Positions 34,801 through 45,404 of a DNA stretch of 64,000 nucleotides are shown piece by piece. A program made the translations under genes and the position numbers. The stretch spans positions 71,211,749 to 71,275,748 of the forward strand of contig CM026387.1 in the NCBI GenBank assembly GCA_014843695.1, given 5' to 3'. The DNA is from Archivesica marissinica (Eukaryota > Mollusca > Bivalvia > Venerida > Vesicomyidae). The notes below the pieces were generated by a model. It was given only the letters and a program-made list of their open reading frames with translations. It did not search any database and had not been told where the DNA came from. The stretch's first letter is position 1; every line of letters starts with the position of its first letter.

Positions 34801-36706
34801 TATGTGATTTGTTTTACAGTGTCTGGTTACTGGAGTGTTTATATGTGATTTGTTTTACAGTGTCTAGTTACTGGAGTGTTTATATGTGATTTGTTTTACA
34901 GTCTCTAGTTACTGGAGTGTTTATATGTGATTTGTTTTACAGTCTCTAGTTACTGGAGGGTTTATATGTGATTTGTTTTACAGTCTCTAGTTACTGGAGG
35001 GTTTATATGTGATTTGTTTTACAGTGTCTAGTTGTGGGGGGTTTATATGTGATTTGTTTTACAGTCTCTAGTTACTGGAGGGTTTATATGTGATTTGTTT
35101 TACAGTGTCTAGTTGTGGGAAGGTTTATATGTGATTTGTTTTACAGTGTCTAGTTGTGGGCAGGTATATATGTGATTTGTTTTACAGTGTCTAGTTGTGG
35201 GAGGGTTTATATGTGATTTGTTTTACAGTGTCTAGTTGTGGGAGGGTTTATATGTGATTTGTTTTACAGTGTCTAGTTGTGGGAGGGTTTATATGTGATT
35301 TGTTTTACAGTGTCTAGTTGTGGGAGGGTTTATATGTGATTTGTTTTACAGTGTCTAGTTGTGGGAGGGTTTATATGTGATTTGTTTTACAGTGTAGTTG
35401 TGGGAGGGTTTATATGTGATTTGTTTTACAGTGTCTAGTTACTGGAGGGTTTATATGTGATTTGTTTTACAGTGTCTAGTTGTGGGAGGGTTTATATGTG
35501 ATTTGTTTTACAGTGTCTAGTTGTGGGAGGGTTTATATGTGATTTGTTTTACAGTGTCTAGTTGTGGGAGGGTTTATATGTGATTTGTTTTACAGTGTCT
35601 AGTTGTGGGAGGGTTTATATGTGATTTGTTTTACAGTCTCTAGTTACTGGAGGGTTTATATGTGATTTGTTTTACAGTGTCTAGTTGTGGGAAGGTTTAT
35701 ATGTGATTTGTTTTACAGTGTCTAGTTGTGGGAGGGTTTATATGTGATTTGTTTTACAGTGTCTAGTTACTGGAGTGTTTATATGTGATTTGTTTTACAG
35801 TGTCTAGTTACTGGAGGGTTTATATGTGATTTGTTTTACAGTGTCTAGTTACTGGAGGGTTTATATGTGATTTGTTTTACAGTGTCTAGTTGTGGGAGGG
35901 TTTATATGTGATTTGTTTTACAGTGTCTAGTTGTGGGAGGGTTTATATGTGATTTGTTTTACAGTGTCTAGTTACTGGAGGGTTTATATGTGATTTGTTT
36001 TACAGTGTCTAGTTACTGGAGGGTTTATATGTGATTTGTTTTACAGTGTCTAGTTGTGGGAAGGTTTATATGTGATTTGTTTTACAGTGTCTAGTTACTG
36101 GAGTGTTTATATGTGATTTGTTTTACAGTGTCTAGTTGTGGGGAGGTTTATATGTGATTTGTTTTACAGTGTCTAGTTGTGGGCGGGTTTATTTATATGT
36201 GATTTGTTTTACAGTGTCTAGTTGTGGGAGGGTTTATATGTGATTTGTTTTACAGTGTCTAGTTGTGGGAGGGTTTATATGTGATTTGTTTTACAGTGTC
36301 TAGTTACTGGAGGGTTTATATGTGATTTGTTTTACAGTGTCTAGTTGTGGGAGGGTTTATATGTGATTTGTTTTACAGTGTCTAGTTGTGGGAGGGTTTA
36401 TATGTGATTTGTTTTACAGTGTCTAGTTGTGGGAGGGTTTATATGTGATTTGTTTTACAGTGTCTAGTTACTGGAGTGTTTATATGTGATTTGTTTTACA
36501 GTGTCTAGTTACTGGAGGGTTTATATGTGATTTGTTTTACAGTCTCTAGTTACTGGAGGGTTTATATGTGATTTGTTTTACAGTGTCTAGTTGTGGGAGG
36601 GTTTATATGTGATTTGTTTTACAGTGTCTAGTTACTGGAGTGTTTATATGTGATTTGTTTTACAGTGTCTAGTTACTGGAGTGTTTATATGTGATTTGTT
36701 TTACAG
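31837..36706 (+). repeat. 41-bp tandem array made of exon 6 acceptor sequence (about 119 copies)
   Basis: The unit starts GTGATTTGTTTTACAG, continues TGTCTAGTTGTGGGAGGG and ends TTTATAT. It contains a branch/pyrimidine-like stretch, a TTTTACAG acceptor and the first coding bases of exon 6. The last unit runs into the true exon (36707). Two main variants alternate irregularly: GTTGTGGG and GTTACTGG. A second dimorphism is CAG-TGTCTAG versus CAG-TCTCTAG; the exon carries TCTCTAG with GTTACTGG. The first units lack AC (TTTTAGTG). Because 41 is not a multiple of three and the unit contains TAG, the array cannot be coding. It replaces the 3' half of a MITE at its left edge. Confidence 0.95.
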
Positions 36707-36871
36707 TCTCTAGTTACTGGAGGGTTTATATCTCACTACCTGTTAGAGAAGTCACGTATCTGTGTTCAGAGCAAAGAGGAGAGGAATTACCACATCTTCT
36801 ATCGCATGTGTGCCGGCGCGCCACCAGACCTGTTCAAGAAACTTCATCTTGCTGCTCCGGACCAGTTCTAC
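36707..36871 (+). CDS. MYO6: Myosin-VI coding exon 6 (residues 219-273)
   Basis: The acceptor is TTTGTTTTACAG followed by TCT-CTA-GTT-ACT-GGA-GGG. The exon encodes [30 protein letters not shown] and then [20 protein letters not shown], ending P-D-Q-F-Y before the donor GTATGT. Y-L-L-E-K-S-R and the E-R-N-Y-H-I-F-Y block are hallmark motor sequences after switch I. The first 20 or so coding bases and the acceptor are the last unit of the 41-bp tandem array that fills the preceding 4.87 kb. This start is required: joining to any earlier unit would add a 41-base unit, which shifts frame and meets TAG stops. Known myosin VI has V-V-G-G-F here; this exon has V-T-G-G-F, while many array units would read V-V-G-G-F. 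Confidence 0.95.
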
Positions 36872-37063
36872 GTATGTTTACTATAGGATAATGTGATGTT
36901 GTTTATCATTTTTACACATTCTGTGTTTGTGCATTACGGCTCAACTCCACTAAATTAATTCATATTGAGGAGTTTAATAATCACAAAATGTTTTCTCGCT
37001 CTTAATTTATACCAATTTATTTTAGCTTGATTGCGAAACAAGGTTTTACAACATTAGATTAGG

Positions 37064-37440
37064 GGGCCTCCGTAGCCGAGTAGTTATTGTCGTTGACTTC
37101 AAATCACTTACCCCTCAATGCTGTATGTTCAAATCACTTACCCCTCAATGCTGTATGTTCAAATCACTTACCCCTCAATGCTGTATGTTCAAATCACTTA
37201 CCCCTCAATGCTGTATGTTCAAATCACTTACCCCTCAATGCTGTATGTTCAAATCGCACTGGGGGTGTGGAATTCTTTCAAGTGAGGAAGCTATTCAGCT
37301 GGCCTGCGGTAGGTGGGTGGTTGTACCTGTGTGCCTACCTGTGGCTGAAATACTGCTTGAAGGGACATCCAGGGTTGTTCTGCAGTCTTATATACCCTGT
37401 GCCAACCCTGTGCCACTTTTATTATTCATATATCAATATC
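37064..37440 (+). mobile_element. SINE S3 copy with 5-fold internal 30-bp repeat in its head
   Basis: Begins GGGGGCCTCCGTAGCCGAGT, then CTTCAAATCACTTACCCCTC AATGCTGTATGTT (the region between the A and B boxes) is repeated five times in near-perfect 30-base units (37099-37253). It then proceeds to the B-box region CAAATCGCACTGGGG and the usual body. It lies in intron 6 about 190 bases after exon 6. Confidence 0.85.
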
Positions 37441-37764
37441 TAGTTTTTAAGGCTTAACTCTTTCTGGCACCATTGTCAAAGTATTGTGACTGCTAGGACG
37501 ACAGCAATATAGCAAACTGGTATAAACTCTTGTGTGATAGGGGAGATAACTTGGGGCCCATTTACGGTAGTTACTATCGGAAATTGCATTGATATCTCAA
37601 AAAGGCGTTTCTGAGTTGATTTAAGTAATTTTTTCAAGCTCACCTGTGTTAAAGCACAGAAAATAAGTACACGACAAGTGCTATAGTTCCATGTTGCACT
37701 CTCTGTATCCTGTACTGAAATACCTGACGTAGATTCTAGGCCAGTGTTGTGGAAGTCGTGATGG

Positions 37765-37995
37765 ATGCGCATTCGCTTCAGGTGCGAAAGGTCCGGAGTT
37801 CTAGCCCCGCTGGAGCCGATTGTGCCCTTAGGCAAGGCATTTAAATTCCACATTGCCTCTTCTCTCCTTCATGGCGATGGATTCCATCAGGAATGACCTT
37901 TCGAGAGTGATTAATATAAGTTGAAAGAACTTGTTTCGCAATGGAGCTAAAATAAATTTGTATAAACTAAATAAAATAAATTTGTATAAACTAGA
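37765..37995 (+). mobile_element. tRNA-type SINE, family S4
   Basis: GCGCATTCGCTTCAGGTGCG then GGAGTTCTAGCCCCGCTGGA (head), CATTGCCTCTTCTCTCCTTC and GGCGATGGATTCCATCAGGA (body), and a tail of AAATAAATTTGTATAAACTA repeats. Confidence 0.82.
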
Positions 37996-38283
37996 TTCTA
38001 AGACAACACTGACTTATAAAATAAGGACTCCAGATTCGTAAATAGTTAATTTTAGCGAGACAGTTGCCCTAAAGTTCTTTGCTTGCATGTGTGTTTCGTT
38101 TTGTGTGCTAAAGTTGTAAGAGTTGTGAATTGAATGTACAATGTCTATAATGTTCATGTGTATTAGTATTTAGAGTATAAAGACAAATGATAGAGATTAA
38201 TACAACAGAAACAAGTATCAGTGCAGGGCACTAGTTCATTTAAAGGGGAGTTGGATGTGCCCTTAGTGTTGCTATTTAGGAAA

Positions 38284-38612
38284 CGGATTGATTTACAGTC
38301 TCGCTACTTCATATGGAGGCATTAATACGAGATCCATTATTTACAGTTTCGCTACTTCATATGGAGGCATTAATACTAGATCCACTATTTACTGTTTCGC
38401 TACTTCATATGGAGGCATTAATACTAGATCCACTATTTACTGTTTCGCTACTTCATATGGAGGCATTAATACTAGATCCACTATTTACCGTTTCGCTACT
38501 TCATATTGAGGTATTAATACTAGATCCACTATTTACAGTTTCGCTACTTCATATGGAGGCATTAATACTAGATCCACTATTTACAGTTTCGCTACTTCAT
38601 ATTGAGCCATCA
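38284..38612 (+). repeat. 48-bp tandem array (about 7 copies)
   Basis: The unit is TATTTACAGTTTCGCTACTT, CATATGGAGGCATTAATACT, AGATCCAC. TATTTACAG gives an acceptor-like string per unit. Open frames here (118 codons) are repeat artefacts. Confidence 0.9.
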
Positions 38613-38671
38613 TTCAAGACACGTAATCTCCTACCTCACTGTCTATACCTCATTCACAAACACTACTAGGC

Positions 38672-38888
38672 CCATATGCAAGAGTTTTCATAGCGGGTGC
38701 ATTATATATATAATGCAAGAGTTTTCATAGAGTGTGCATTATATACATAATGCAAGAGTTTTCATAGCGGGTGCATTTTATATATAATGCAAGAGTGTTC
38801 ATAGCGGGTGCATTATATATATAATGCAAGAGTGTTCATAGCGGGTGCATTATATATATAATGCAAGAGTTTTCATAGAGGGTGCAGC
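38672..38888 (+). repeat. 37-bp tandem array, related to the array at 41.8 kb (6 copies)
   Basis: The unit is ATGCAAGAGTTTTCATAGCG, GGTGCATTATATATATA. It shares ATGCAAGAGTTTTCATAGAG, GGTGCA with the 27-bp array at 41838-42252. Confidence 0.9.
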
Positions 38889-39242
38889 TTTTATGGATAA
38901 ATATCGGGTTTTATCTCCCTTGTTTATCAGTCCAATTTGCGCTTGATTTGATTATCTCGATTATCTCTCTTAGATTGGGCTGCCTTTCCCCGATAATTGC
39001 TGACATTGAAATCAGTCAACTGTTACCGAAGACAGGAATGGTCATACAAGTTTATAACCTGCAGTATTTTGAGGCATGACGTATAAACATTGTAATGAGG
39101 GACAATTGCTGCCCTCTGGCAAATAGATTAAGCATATCTAACGCATACTGTTAAACTATTTTTGCATTTTATTGACATCAACAAAGCACACATATGAATA
39201 TAACATAAATAGTACATAATAATGATCTCTACTAAAAATTAC

Positions 39243-39528
39243 AGACGGATCTGTAGCCCAGTGGTAAAACACTGGACTGGTAATCCAGGGATCGCAGGTT
39301 CGATCCCCCGTCTGACCCTAATAAAATTAACAGTCTTTCAGATGGGACGTTAAACCAAGGTCTTGTGTCGGTGCTTTACACTGTGCACGTAAAAGAACCA
39401 GAGGAGACTCTGTAATGGGTCTCTGTCTGTATCATTGCACTATCCTCCAAAATCTAAAATTACTAATCTCTTCAGGAGGCGTCGCTCATTATGGGCAACC
39501 GGTAGCGACGATAAATAAACGTAAAACA
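39243..39528 (+). mobile_element. tRNA-type SINE, family S1 (complete)
   Basis: The head GATCTGTAGCCCAGTGGTAA is tRNA-like (A box), and GGTTCGATCCCCC at 39298 is a B box. The body CTTTCAGATGGGACGTTAAA, then GTCTTGTGTCGGTGCTTTAC, is shared by all copies. The 3' end forms a hairpin GTCGCT-(loop)-AGCGAC before ATAAATAAACGTAAAACAC. It is one of the best preserved members in the window. Confidence 0.88.
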
Positions 39529-39774
39529 CACACTCTCTACCAAAACGAGTTGCACAACATGCCTCATGTTCTATGCACAATCTGTTTATTACCAATATTT
39601 ATAATCAGTTGGATTTACCAATGCAATTATAACACTTATATTAATTTATACGGCCGAATTCAGTCACAATCTGTTTATTGCCATTGATTTATATTCAATT
39701 GAAATTACCAATGCAATGAAATATGCAATGTACATGTTTAAATATTATATCATTCAGTGTTAGTTAATACGACT

Positions 39775-39850
39775 TGTTTTTGCTTGATTGCGAAACAAAC
39801 ACTCTCGAGACCTCATTCCCGGTAGAATCCATCGCCATGAAGGGAGAGTA
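39775..39850 (-). mobile_element. SINE S4 fragment, minus strand
   Basis: TTGCTTGATTGCGAAACAAA, CTCGAGACCTCATTCCCGG and GAATCCATCGCCATGAAGGG match the S4 3' part in reverse. Confidence 0.7.
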
Positions 39851-41837
39851 TCTATATGGTTATAAAGACACACACGTTCTTACTGTGATTATTTTTTAAT
39901 TTAGGAATTACTCTTAAAATAAAAAATAAAACACTTTAAATAGATTTATTAGGACTGTATCGTCTTTCACTACTTAAAATTAAAACAGGTAAGTATTGCG
40001 AATATGTATGTATTTCTCAGGCTTGATTTACATGTACTTGTAAGTTTGATCAACCAGTCAGCCGTAAAACATTGGTGCCCAAGTAAAAATGGTATGTTGT
40101 TTATTAATGAGATAAATGTATTGTCGTTGTATATTGCAAAGTTGTAATACACATGCAATAAAAACCATTAAGATATGATGCATCGCACAGCCTGGGTCAT
40201 ATTATTTAATGACCAGTAATAAAAATGTTCAACAGTACTGTGCACTTTATATAAACAAATCAATTATAGGTAAGTAGAAGTGGAATAAATGACAATTTGT
40301 GTACACAATAGAAATATAAATAACATGATATGCATTAGTTACAGTTGGGAAACTCACGAAATAAAACGTGGCATTGACAATTATAGTAATTGCCAGAACT
40401 GTTGATTATTTAAACACAATTTTGAATTTTGAAATTACATAAAATATATACCTCTTATTTATTTAAAATATATTATTAAATTTAAAAGTAGGAATTAGAG
40501 ATTCCCAATTGAGAAATTGGAACAGAGTTCCAGTAAATCTACGCATTTACGCATTTGCCCAAATGCGGAATAGGAGACGTACGAACTTCATTATTTCTGA
40601 GAATATAGTTCATTTTTAAATAAAAGAACTATTGATCAACAGTAGATTCTTCAATGTACATGTTATAACCATATATGCAAATATCAAACACATTAAACAA
40701 AAAATATAGTGGCGGGACCCCCCCCCCAGACCCCCGGAAATATCGACCAACGCTTGTGAAATTTTAATATACATCATTAAAACATTGTCAATTTGCATGA
40801 AAGTGACATCAATGTACAAAGTAACATGTCAAATTAAACTCATTCTTTAAAAATAATATGTTGCCGTTATGTATGCATGTTTCTCAAAGTCATAGTGCAT
40901 GAATTTATACTCCGTGTACATTAAGACACTTCAAGTTAATTCTGTAAGCTTCTCTATTGAGTTTAATCAATGTTCGTCTATATCATGCATATATTGTTCT
41001 CGTGGGCTTTTTAGCCTAGATGAATTAAAAAATAAAAACTTGTAAACTTCTCACACAAAGCTAATCAACAAAGGCATTTAGCATACTGACTATTAATGAA
41101 AACAAACCTTAAAAGAAAGATGAAAGAACGCGAGATAATATTATAATTAACAACATGCTATATTAACCGTTAATTGTTATAATCATGTCTTGTTTAAAAA
41201 ACTGACATCAAATTAGGATAAGTACATTTAATTATCAAAGACATTAGATCCCCGTAAAAAGTAAATGCAATCAGGATCTTTGTGATTGACGTATCTATCT
41301 AGGTTCCTGATGTAATGTAATTTAACTATGGATGAACAAAATATGTGATTTCTTTAACTTGCCTAACTTAAGCATCACAGGGAAGCAAACAGATATTATT
41401 TAATGTTAAATATGAAAACTACACAATATTGTCAGTAACATATACTTTACCATGATAGGAGTTAAAAAGTTCTCATTTTATGGGAAAGATGAATTATGTG
41501 CTTCTAAAAATCACAATATTAACGATTTGACATTTCACTGTATACAAATATAAGTATCCGTGATACATTTAAATCTAATAGGGAAGCAATAAGTTTTACT
41601 CCTAGAACAACCATTTTTATATCACATTAAAGAGAACAAATTCAACTTTATCGCCATAGGAGTTAAAATTTATAAAAATTAAAAGGTCTTCTAAATAAAC
41701 GATTGAAAATAATTTCCCTATATAAACTATTGCTCAAAAATTTGCCGATAAGACAATCAATATTGGTTTTCAGGTCATTTTCAAGGGAGATAAGCCGCAT
41801 CAATAAGCCAGCTGAATTGGCGTGAAAGCTGGGTATG
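39851..41837. other. Array-free AT-rich part of intron 6
   Basis: About 2 kb with no tandem repeat, SINE or exon that I recognise; the longest plain stretch in the gene. A C run (GGGACCCCCCCCCCAGACCC) is at about 40715-40735. Confidence 0.5.
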
Positions 41838-42252
41838 ATATGCAAGAGTTTTCATAGAGGGTGGGTGCATATGCAAGAGTTTTCATAGAGGGTGCATATG
41901 CAAGATGTTTCATAGAGGGTGCATATGCAAGATGTTTCATAGAGGGTGCATATGCAAGATGTTTCATAGAGGGATAGAGGGTGCATATGCAAGATGTTTC
42001 ATAGAGGGTGCATATGCAAGAGTTTTCATAGAGGGTGCATATGCAAGATGTTTCATAGAGGGTGCATATGCAAGATGTTTCATAGAGGGTGCATATGCAA
42101 GAGTTTTCATAGAGGGTGCATATGCAAGATGTTTCATAGAGGGTGCATATGCAAGATGTTTCATAGAGGGTGCATATGCAAGAGTTTTCATAGAGGGTAT
42201 GCAAGATGTTTAATAGAGGGTGCATATGCAAGAGTTTTCATAGAGGGTGCAT
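41838..42252 (+). repeat. 27-bp tandem array (about 15 copies)
   Basis: The unit is GCATATGCAAGATGTTTCAT, AGAGGGT, alternating with GCAAGAGTTTTCATAGAGGG. Open frames on both strands are artefacts of a 27-base unit without stops. Confidence 0.92.
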
Positions 42253-42635
42253 AATATTTTTCAGGTGTGCATCCAGAAAGGAGCATGTTGCGACCCGCAT
42301 CGCCTTTGATGCTTTGTGTATATATTGTATTTAATTAAATATATAGAAAACTAGGCGACAATCACATAATGTGTTCAATTTATAGCAATGATATATTTCA
42401 TAATATTTGGGCTTCATAATATGGACCTACGAAAGTTCAATTCACAAAGCATACCTCGGCAGATTTAGGTGGGTGCACCCATCGCACCGCCACTATGTAC
42501 GGGCCTGACTGCTTGCCACCTTCGTTCAAGGCTTGATGTCAGGGCTGTCCGCAACGTGTCTACCCACATTGAATTCTATAGCAAACTAAGCAAGATAAAC
42601 ATATAGTTCCTATGGAACACCTACATGTATATGAA

Positions 42636-42815
42636 GTCTCATATGACCTTTCAAATGAACCATACCCTGTGACCTTGAAGTTGACAATTCAAACGAACCA
42701 TACCCTGTGACCTTGAAGTTGACCATTCAAATGAACCATACCCTGTGACCTTGAAGTTGACCTTTCAAATGAACCATACCCCGTGACCTTGAAGTTGACC
42801 GTTCAAGGTCAAATC
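42636..42815 (+). repeat. 38-bp tandem array (about 4-5 copies)
   Basis: The unit is CAAATGAACCATACCCTGTG, ACCTTGAAGTTGACCATT. The sequence GACCTTGAAGTTGACC is close to a GACCTTGA nuclear-receptor half-site repeated every 38 bases, though this may be chance. Confidence 0.88.
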
Positions 42816-43111
42816 AAGGTCGCGTGAAGTCGAGCATTTGATATTGTGTTTAGTTTAAACATAGTTTATTTCAAACAATGATATTACATATACAAATGTA
42901 CAATTTACACAAATATTACATACATGGATGAAAAAGGATTAGAACTGAAAGCTATAACTATTAGAGGTCTTCTCCTATATATGATATTGTGTTGAATACA
43001 AGCTTGGGGATTTGCATCTCTCTGAATGCTGTTCTCTAGTTCTTACAACTTCTACAGTTAATAGATGAGTTAATTGATGAGTTATGTTCATTCTATGCAA
43101 ATATATATTTT

Positions 43112-43345
43112 TTGTGTGTTTTACGTTTATTTATCGTCGCTACCGGTTGCCCATATGAGCGACACCTCCTGAAGAGATTAGTTATTTTAGATTTTGGAGG
43201 ATAGTGCATGATCGAGACAGAGACCCATTCCAGAGTCTCCTCTGGTTCTTTTACGTGCACAGTGTAAAGCACCGACACGAGACCTCGGTTTAACGTCCCA
43301 TCTGAAAGACTGTTAATTATATTAGGGTCAGACGGGGTATCGATA
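43112..43345 (-). mobile_element. tRNA-type SINE, family S1, minus strand
   Basis: Minus-strand copy beginning with the 3' tail (TTTTACGTTTATTTATCGTC) and running to GGGTCAGACGGGG. Most of the tRNA head is missing. The hairpin arms GTCGCT and AGCGAC are kept. Confidence 0.85.
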
Positions 43346-43479
43346 TTTCCAACTGTCAGCCTTATATTCACTATTCAAAATTGAATTACCACAAATATTT
43401 ATTTGTTTACACTACATGTTTTATGTTCTTACATTTGTTTGTTGTTTTGTATTCCCTTTGATATTAATGCCAAATTTCT

Positions 43480-44064
43480 GCTTCATTTATTGTGTGTTCC
43501 TGTCGATACCTGATTTTCTCCCTCATTTGTTGTGTATTTGTATTGATGCCAAGATTCTCCCTCATGTTGTATATTCCTGTTTATAATGATGTCAATATTG
43601 ATGCCAAATATCTCCCTTAATTGTTGTTTATACCTGTAGATAATGATGCTAAATGTTTCCCACATTTGTTACGTATATATGTCAATAATGATGCCACAAT
43701 TATTTCTCCCTCATTTGTTGTGTATTCCTTTTTATAATGATGTCATATTTCTCCCTCATTTGTTGTGTATTCCTGTCGAAATTGATGTCATATTTCTCCC
43801 TCATTTGTTGTGTATTCCTGTCAAAATTGATGTCATATTTCTCCCTCATTTGTTGTGTATTCCTTTCGAAATTGATGCCAAATTCCTCCCTCATTTGTTG
43901 TGTATTCCTGTCGAAATTGATGCCAAATTTCTCCCTCATTTGTTGTGTATTCCTGTCGAAATTGATGCCAAATTTCGCCCTCATTTGTTGTGTATTCCTG
44001 TCGAAATTGATGCCAAATTTCGCCCTCATTTGTTGTGTATTATTGTCTATATTGATGTCGCATT
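43480..44064 (+). repeat. 45-bp tandem array just before exon 7 (about 13 copies)
   Basis: The unit is CCTGTCGAAATTGATGCCAA then ATTTCTCCCTCATTTGTTGT and GTATT. Early units near 43480-43680 are diverged and later ones homogeneous, so growth seems to have been at the exon-proximal side. The last unit (ATTGATGTCGCATTTCTCC) leads directly into the exon 7 acceptor. The unit's GTTGTGTATTCCTGTCGAAA resembles the junction GTTATAGTATCTGTCTCG, then TGGAAA, with small gaps. Confidence 0.9.
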
Positions 44065-44088
44065 TCTCCATTTTGCATGCTGTTATAG

Positions 44089-44169
44089 TATCTGTCTCGT
44101 GGAAACAGTCAGTATTTCACCAGCAAAGAAACGATGAAATCCCTCGGTAATGAAAGAAAAAGTCAAATG
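44089..44169 (+). CDS. MYO6: Myosin-VI coding exon 7, class-VI insert-1 region (residues 274-300)
   Basis: A short 81-base exon, phase 0 at both ends, between the acceptor TGCTGTTATAG and the donor GTAAGT. It encodes Y-L-S-R-G-N-S-Q-Y-F, then T-S-K-E-T-M-K-S-L-G-N-E-R-K-S-Q-M. It aligns with the family pattern Y-L-N-R-G-C-T-R-Y-F-A-N-K-E-T-D-K and R-K-S-P-E. This stretch includes most of insert-1, the myosin-VI-specific loop near the nucleotide pocket that slows ATP binding. The sequence is more divergent than the neighbouring exons. Its frame fits exactly between exon 6 (ends Q-F-Y) and exon 8 (starts F-L-K-S-G-S), which supports the call. A 45-bp tandem array ends about 30 bases before the acceptor. 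Confidence 0.88.
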
Positions 44170-44223
44170 GTAAGTATATTGCATGTTTCATGTTTTCATG
44201 ATAAACTCTCTGTAGCACCTATA

Positions 44224-45208
44224 GATTTTAACATTGACAATGTTCATGAAACTTTTATATCAGATATAGCTCCTTTTGACCTGATTAAACCCAACGTTAT
44301 TTTACAGCTTCATGATAACCTGAAATCATATACTAACTCGCTATTGTTTAGATCAAAATTACATGAAATCGGAACCATGTTTTCAGATTATACACCAATA
44401 TACACAGAATGATCTAAAGCCGGCAACAAAGTTGGCTGTGCTGCTGTCAGTTAATTACATAATTCCTGATCATGCGTCTATATCTTCAGCAGAAGTAGAG
44501 GCTATTGATTTAGCTTTGAATTTTGCTGATGCATCATGTGATAGACATTTTTTGATCCTTTCAGATTCTTTATCTGTACTACAATCAGTAGACAACGTGA
44601 ACGTTAAAAAACCCTTATTCACAAATTACTTAAGCACACAGATATTACATCGTCTAAACGTGCTATATATTGCTGGATGCCAAGTCATATTGGTATTCGT
44701 GGCAATGAAATGGCTGATCAAAGTGCAAAAGATGCACTTAAACTAGACTGTATAAATTCTAAAATACATGTACCATACACTGATGCTATGTCAATCGATT
44801 CTTTCTTACATTACTACAAAGTGGCAAACCACTTGAAATAACATACAATTCAATAAACTACAACCAATTAAGCCAAACATTGGCAAATCATCTTTTATTT
44901 ATCACTCCAACCGTAGAGAGGAAACAGTTGATTTTAAATACATTATTGCATTTTTAAAAGAATCACATCTTTTCCATAAATTGTAAGTTTTACAACTGAC
45001 GTTTTATTATCATTTTTACAGCTTGATAAATTTTGTTGCAATTGACCTTTCGTCATTACAATTTTAATACAAACAGTATGTTATCTACATAATAATTTTA
45101 ATTGTAGATATCTTGTATACAATATACTTAACCTGGCGCGATATAGCCTGAACTGTGCTGATGCGCCGTTAAACCAAATACTCACTCACTCACTCACTCA
45201 CTCACTCA
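44224..45208 (+). mobile_element. 5'-truncated LINE with RNase H domain (985 bp)
   Basis: Flanked by the 14-base direct repeat CTGTAGCACCTATA (44210-44223 and 45209-45222), a target-site duplication. It ends in a CACT simple repeat, typical of non-LTR retrotransposons. The interior encodes the end of a reverse transcriptase ORF: P-I-Y-T-E-stop-S-K-A-G-N-K-V-G-C-A-A-V (the RNase H start, with a stop where a D-G pair is usual), F-L-I-L-S-D-S-L-S-V-L-Q-S-V and, in another frame, W-M-P-S-H-I-G-I-R-G-N-E-M-A-D. A frameshift and a premature stop make it dead. It inserted 54 bases after the exon 7 donor. Confidence 0.87.
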
Positions 45209-45210
45209 CT
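45183..45210 (+). repeat. (CACT)n microsatellite, LINE tail
   Basis: About seven CACT units end the LINE fragment, just before its right target duplication. Confidence 0.9.
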
Positions 45211-45404
45211 GTAGCACCTATACATGCAAATCATAATGACTGTGATACAACAAAACTCGATTGAAAACTGCTGCAGCTCACATTCACTTATTTCAATCAA
45301 TGTTCATGTTCCGTTGTATCATGTTTTCGCAGTAAAGACAATTTGTTGTATTGGGTTGGATGGTCATGTCTGATGGCTGTGCTACATCACAGCACTCGTC
45401 CCTT

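Noticed and set aside
39243..39320. tRNA gene
   Set aside because: A- and B-box strings exist but the sequence is the head of a repeated SINE, with no convincing full cloverleaf or anticodon arm.
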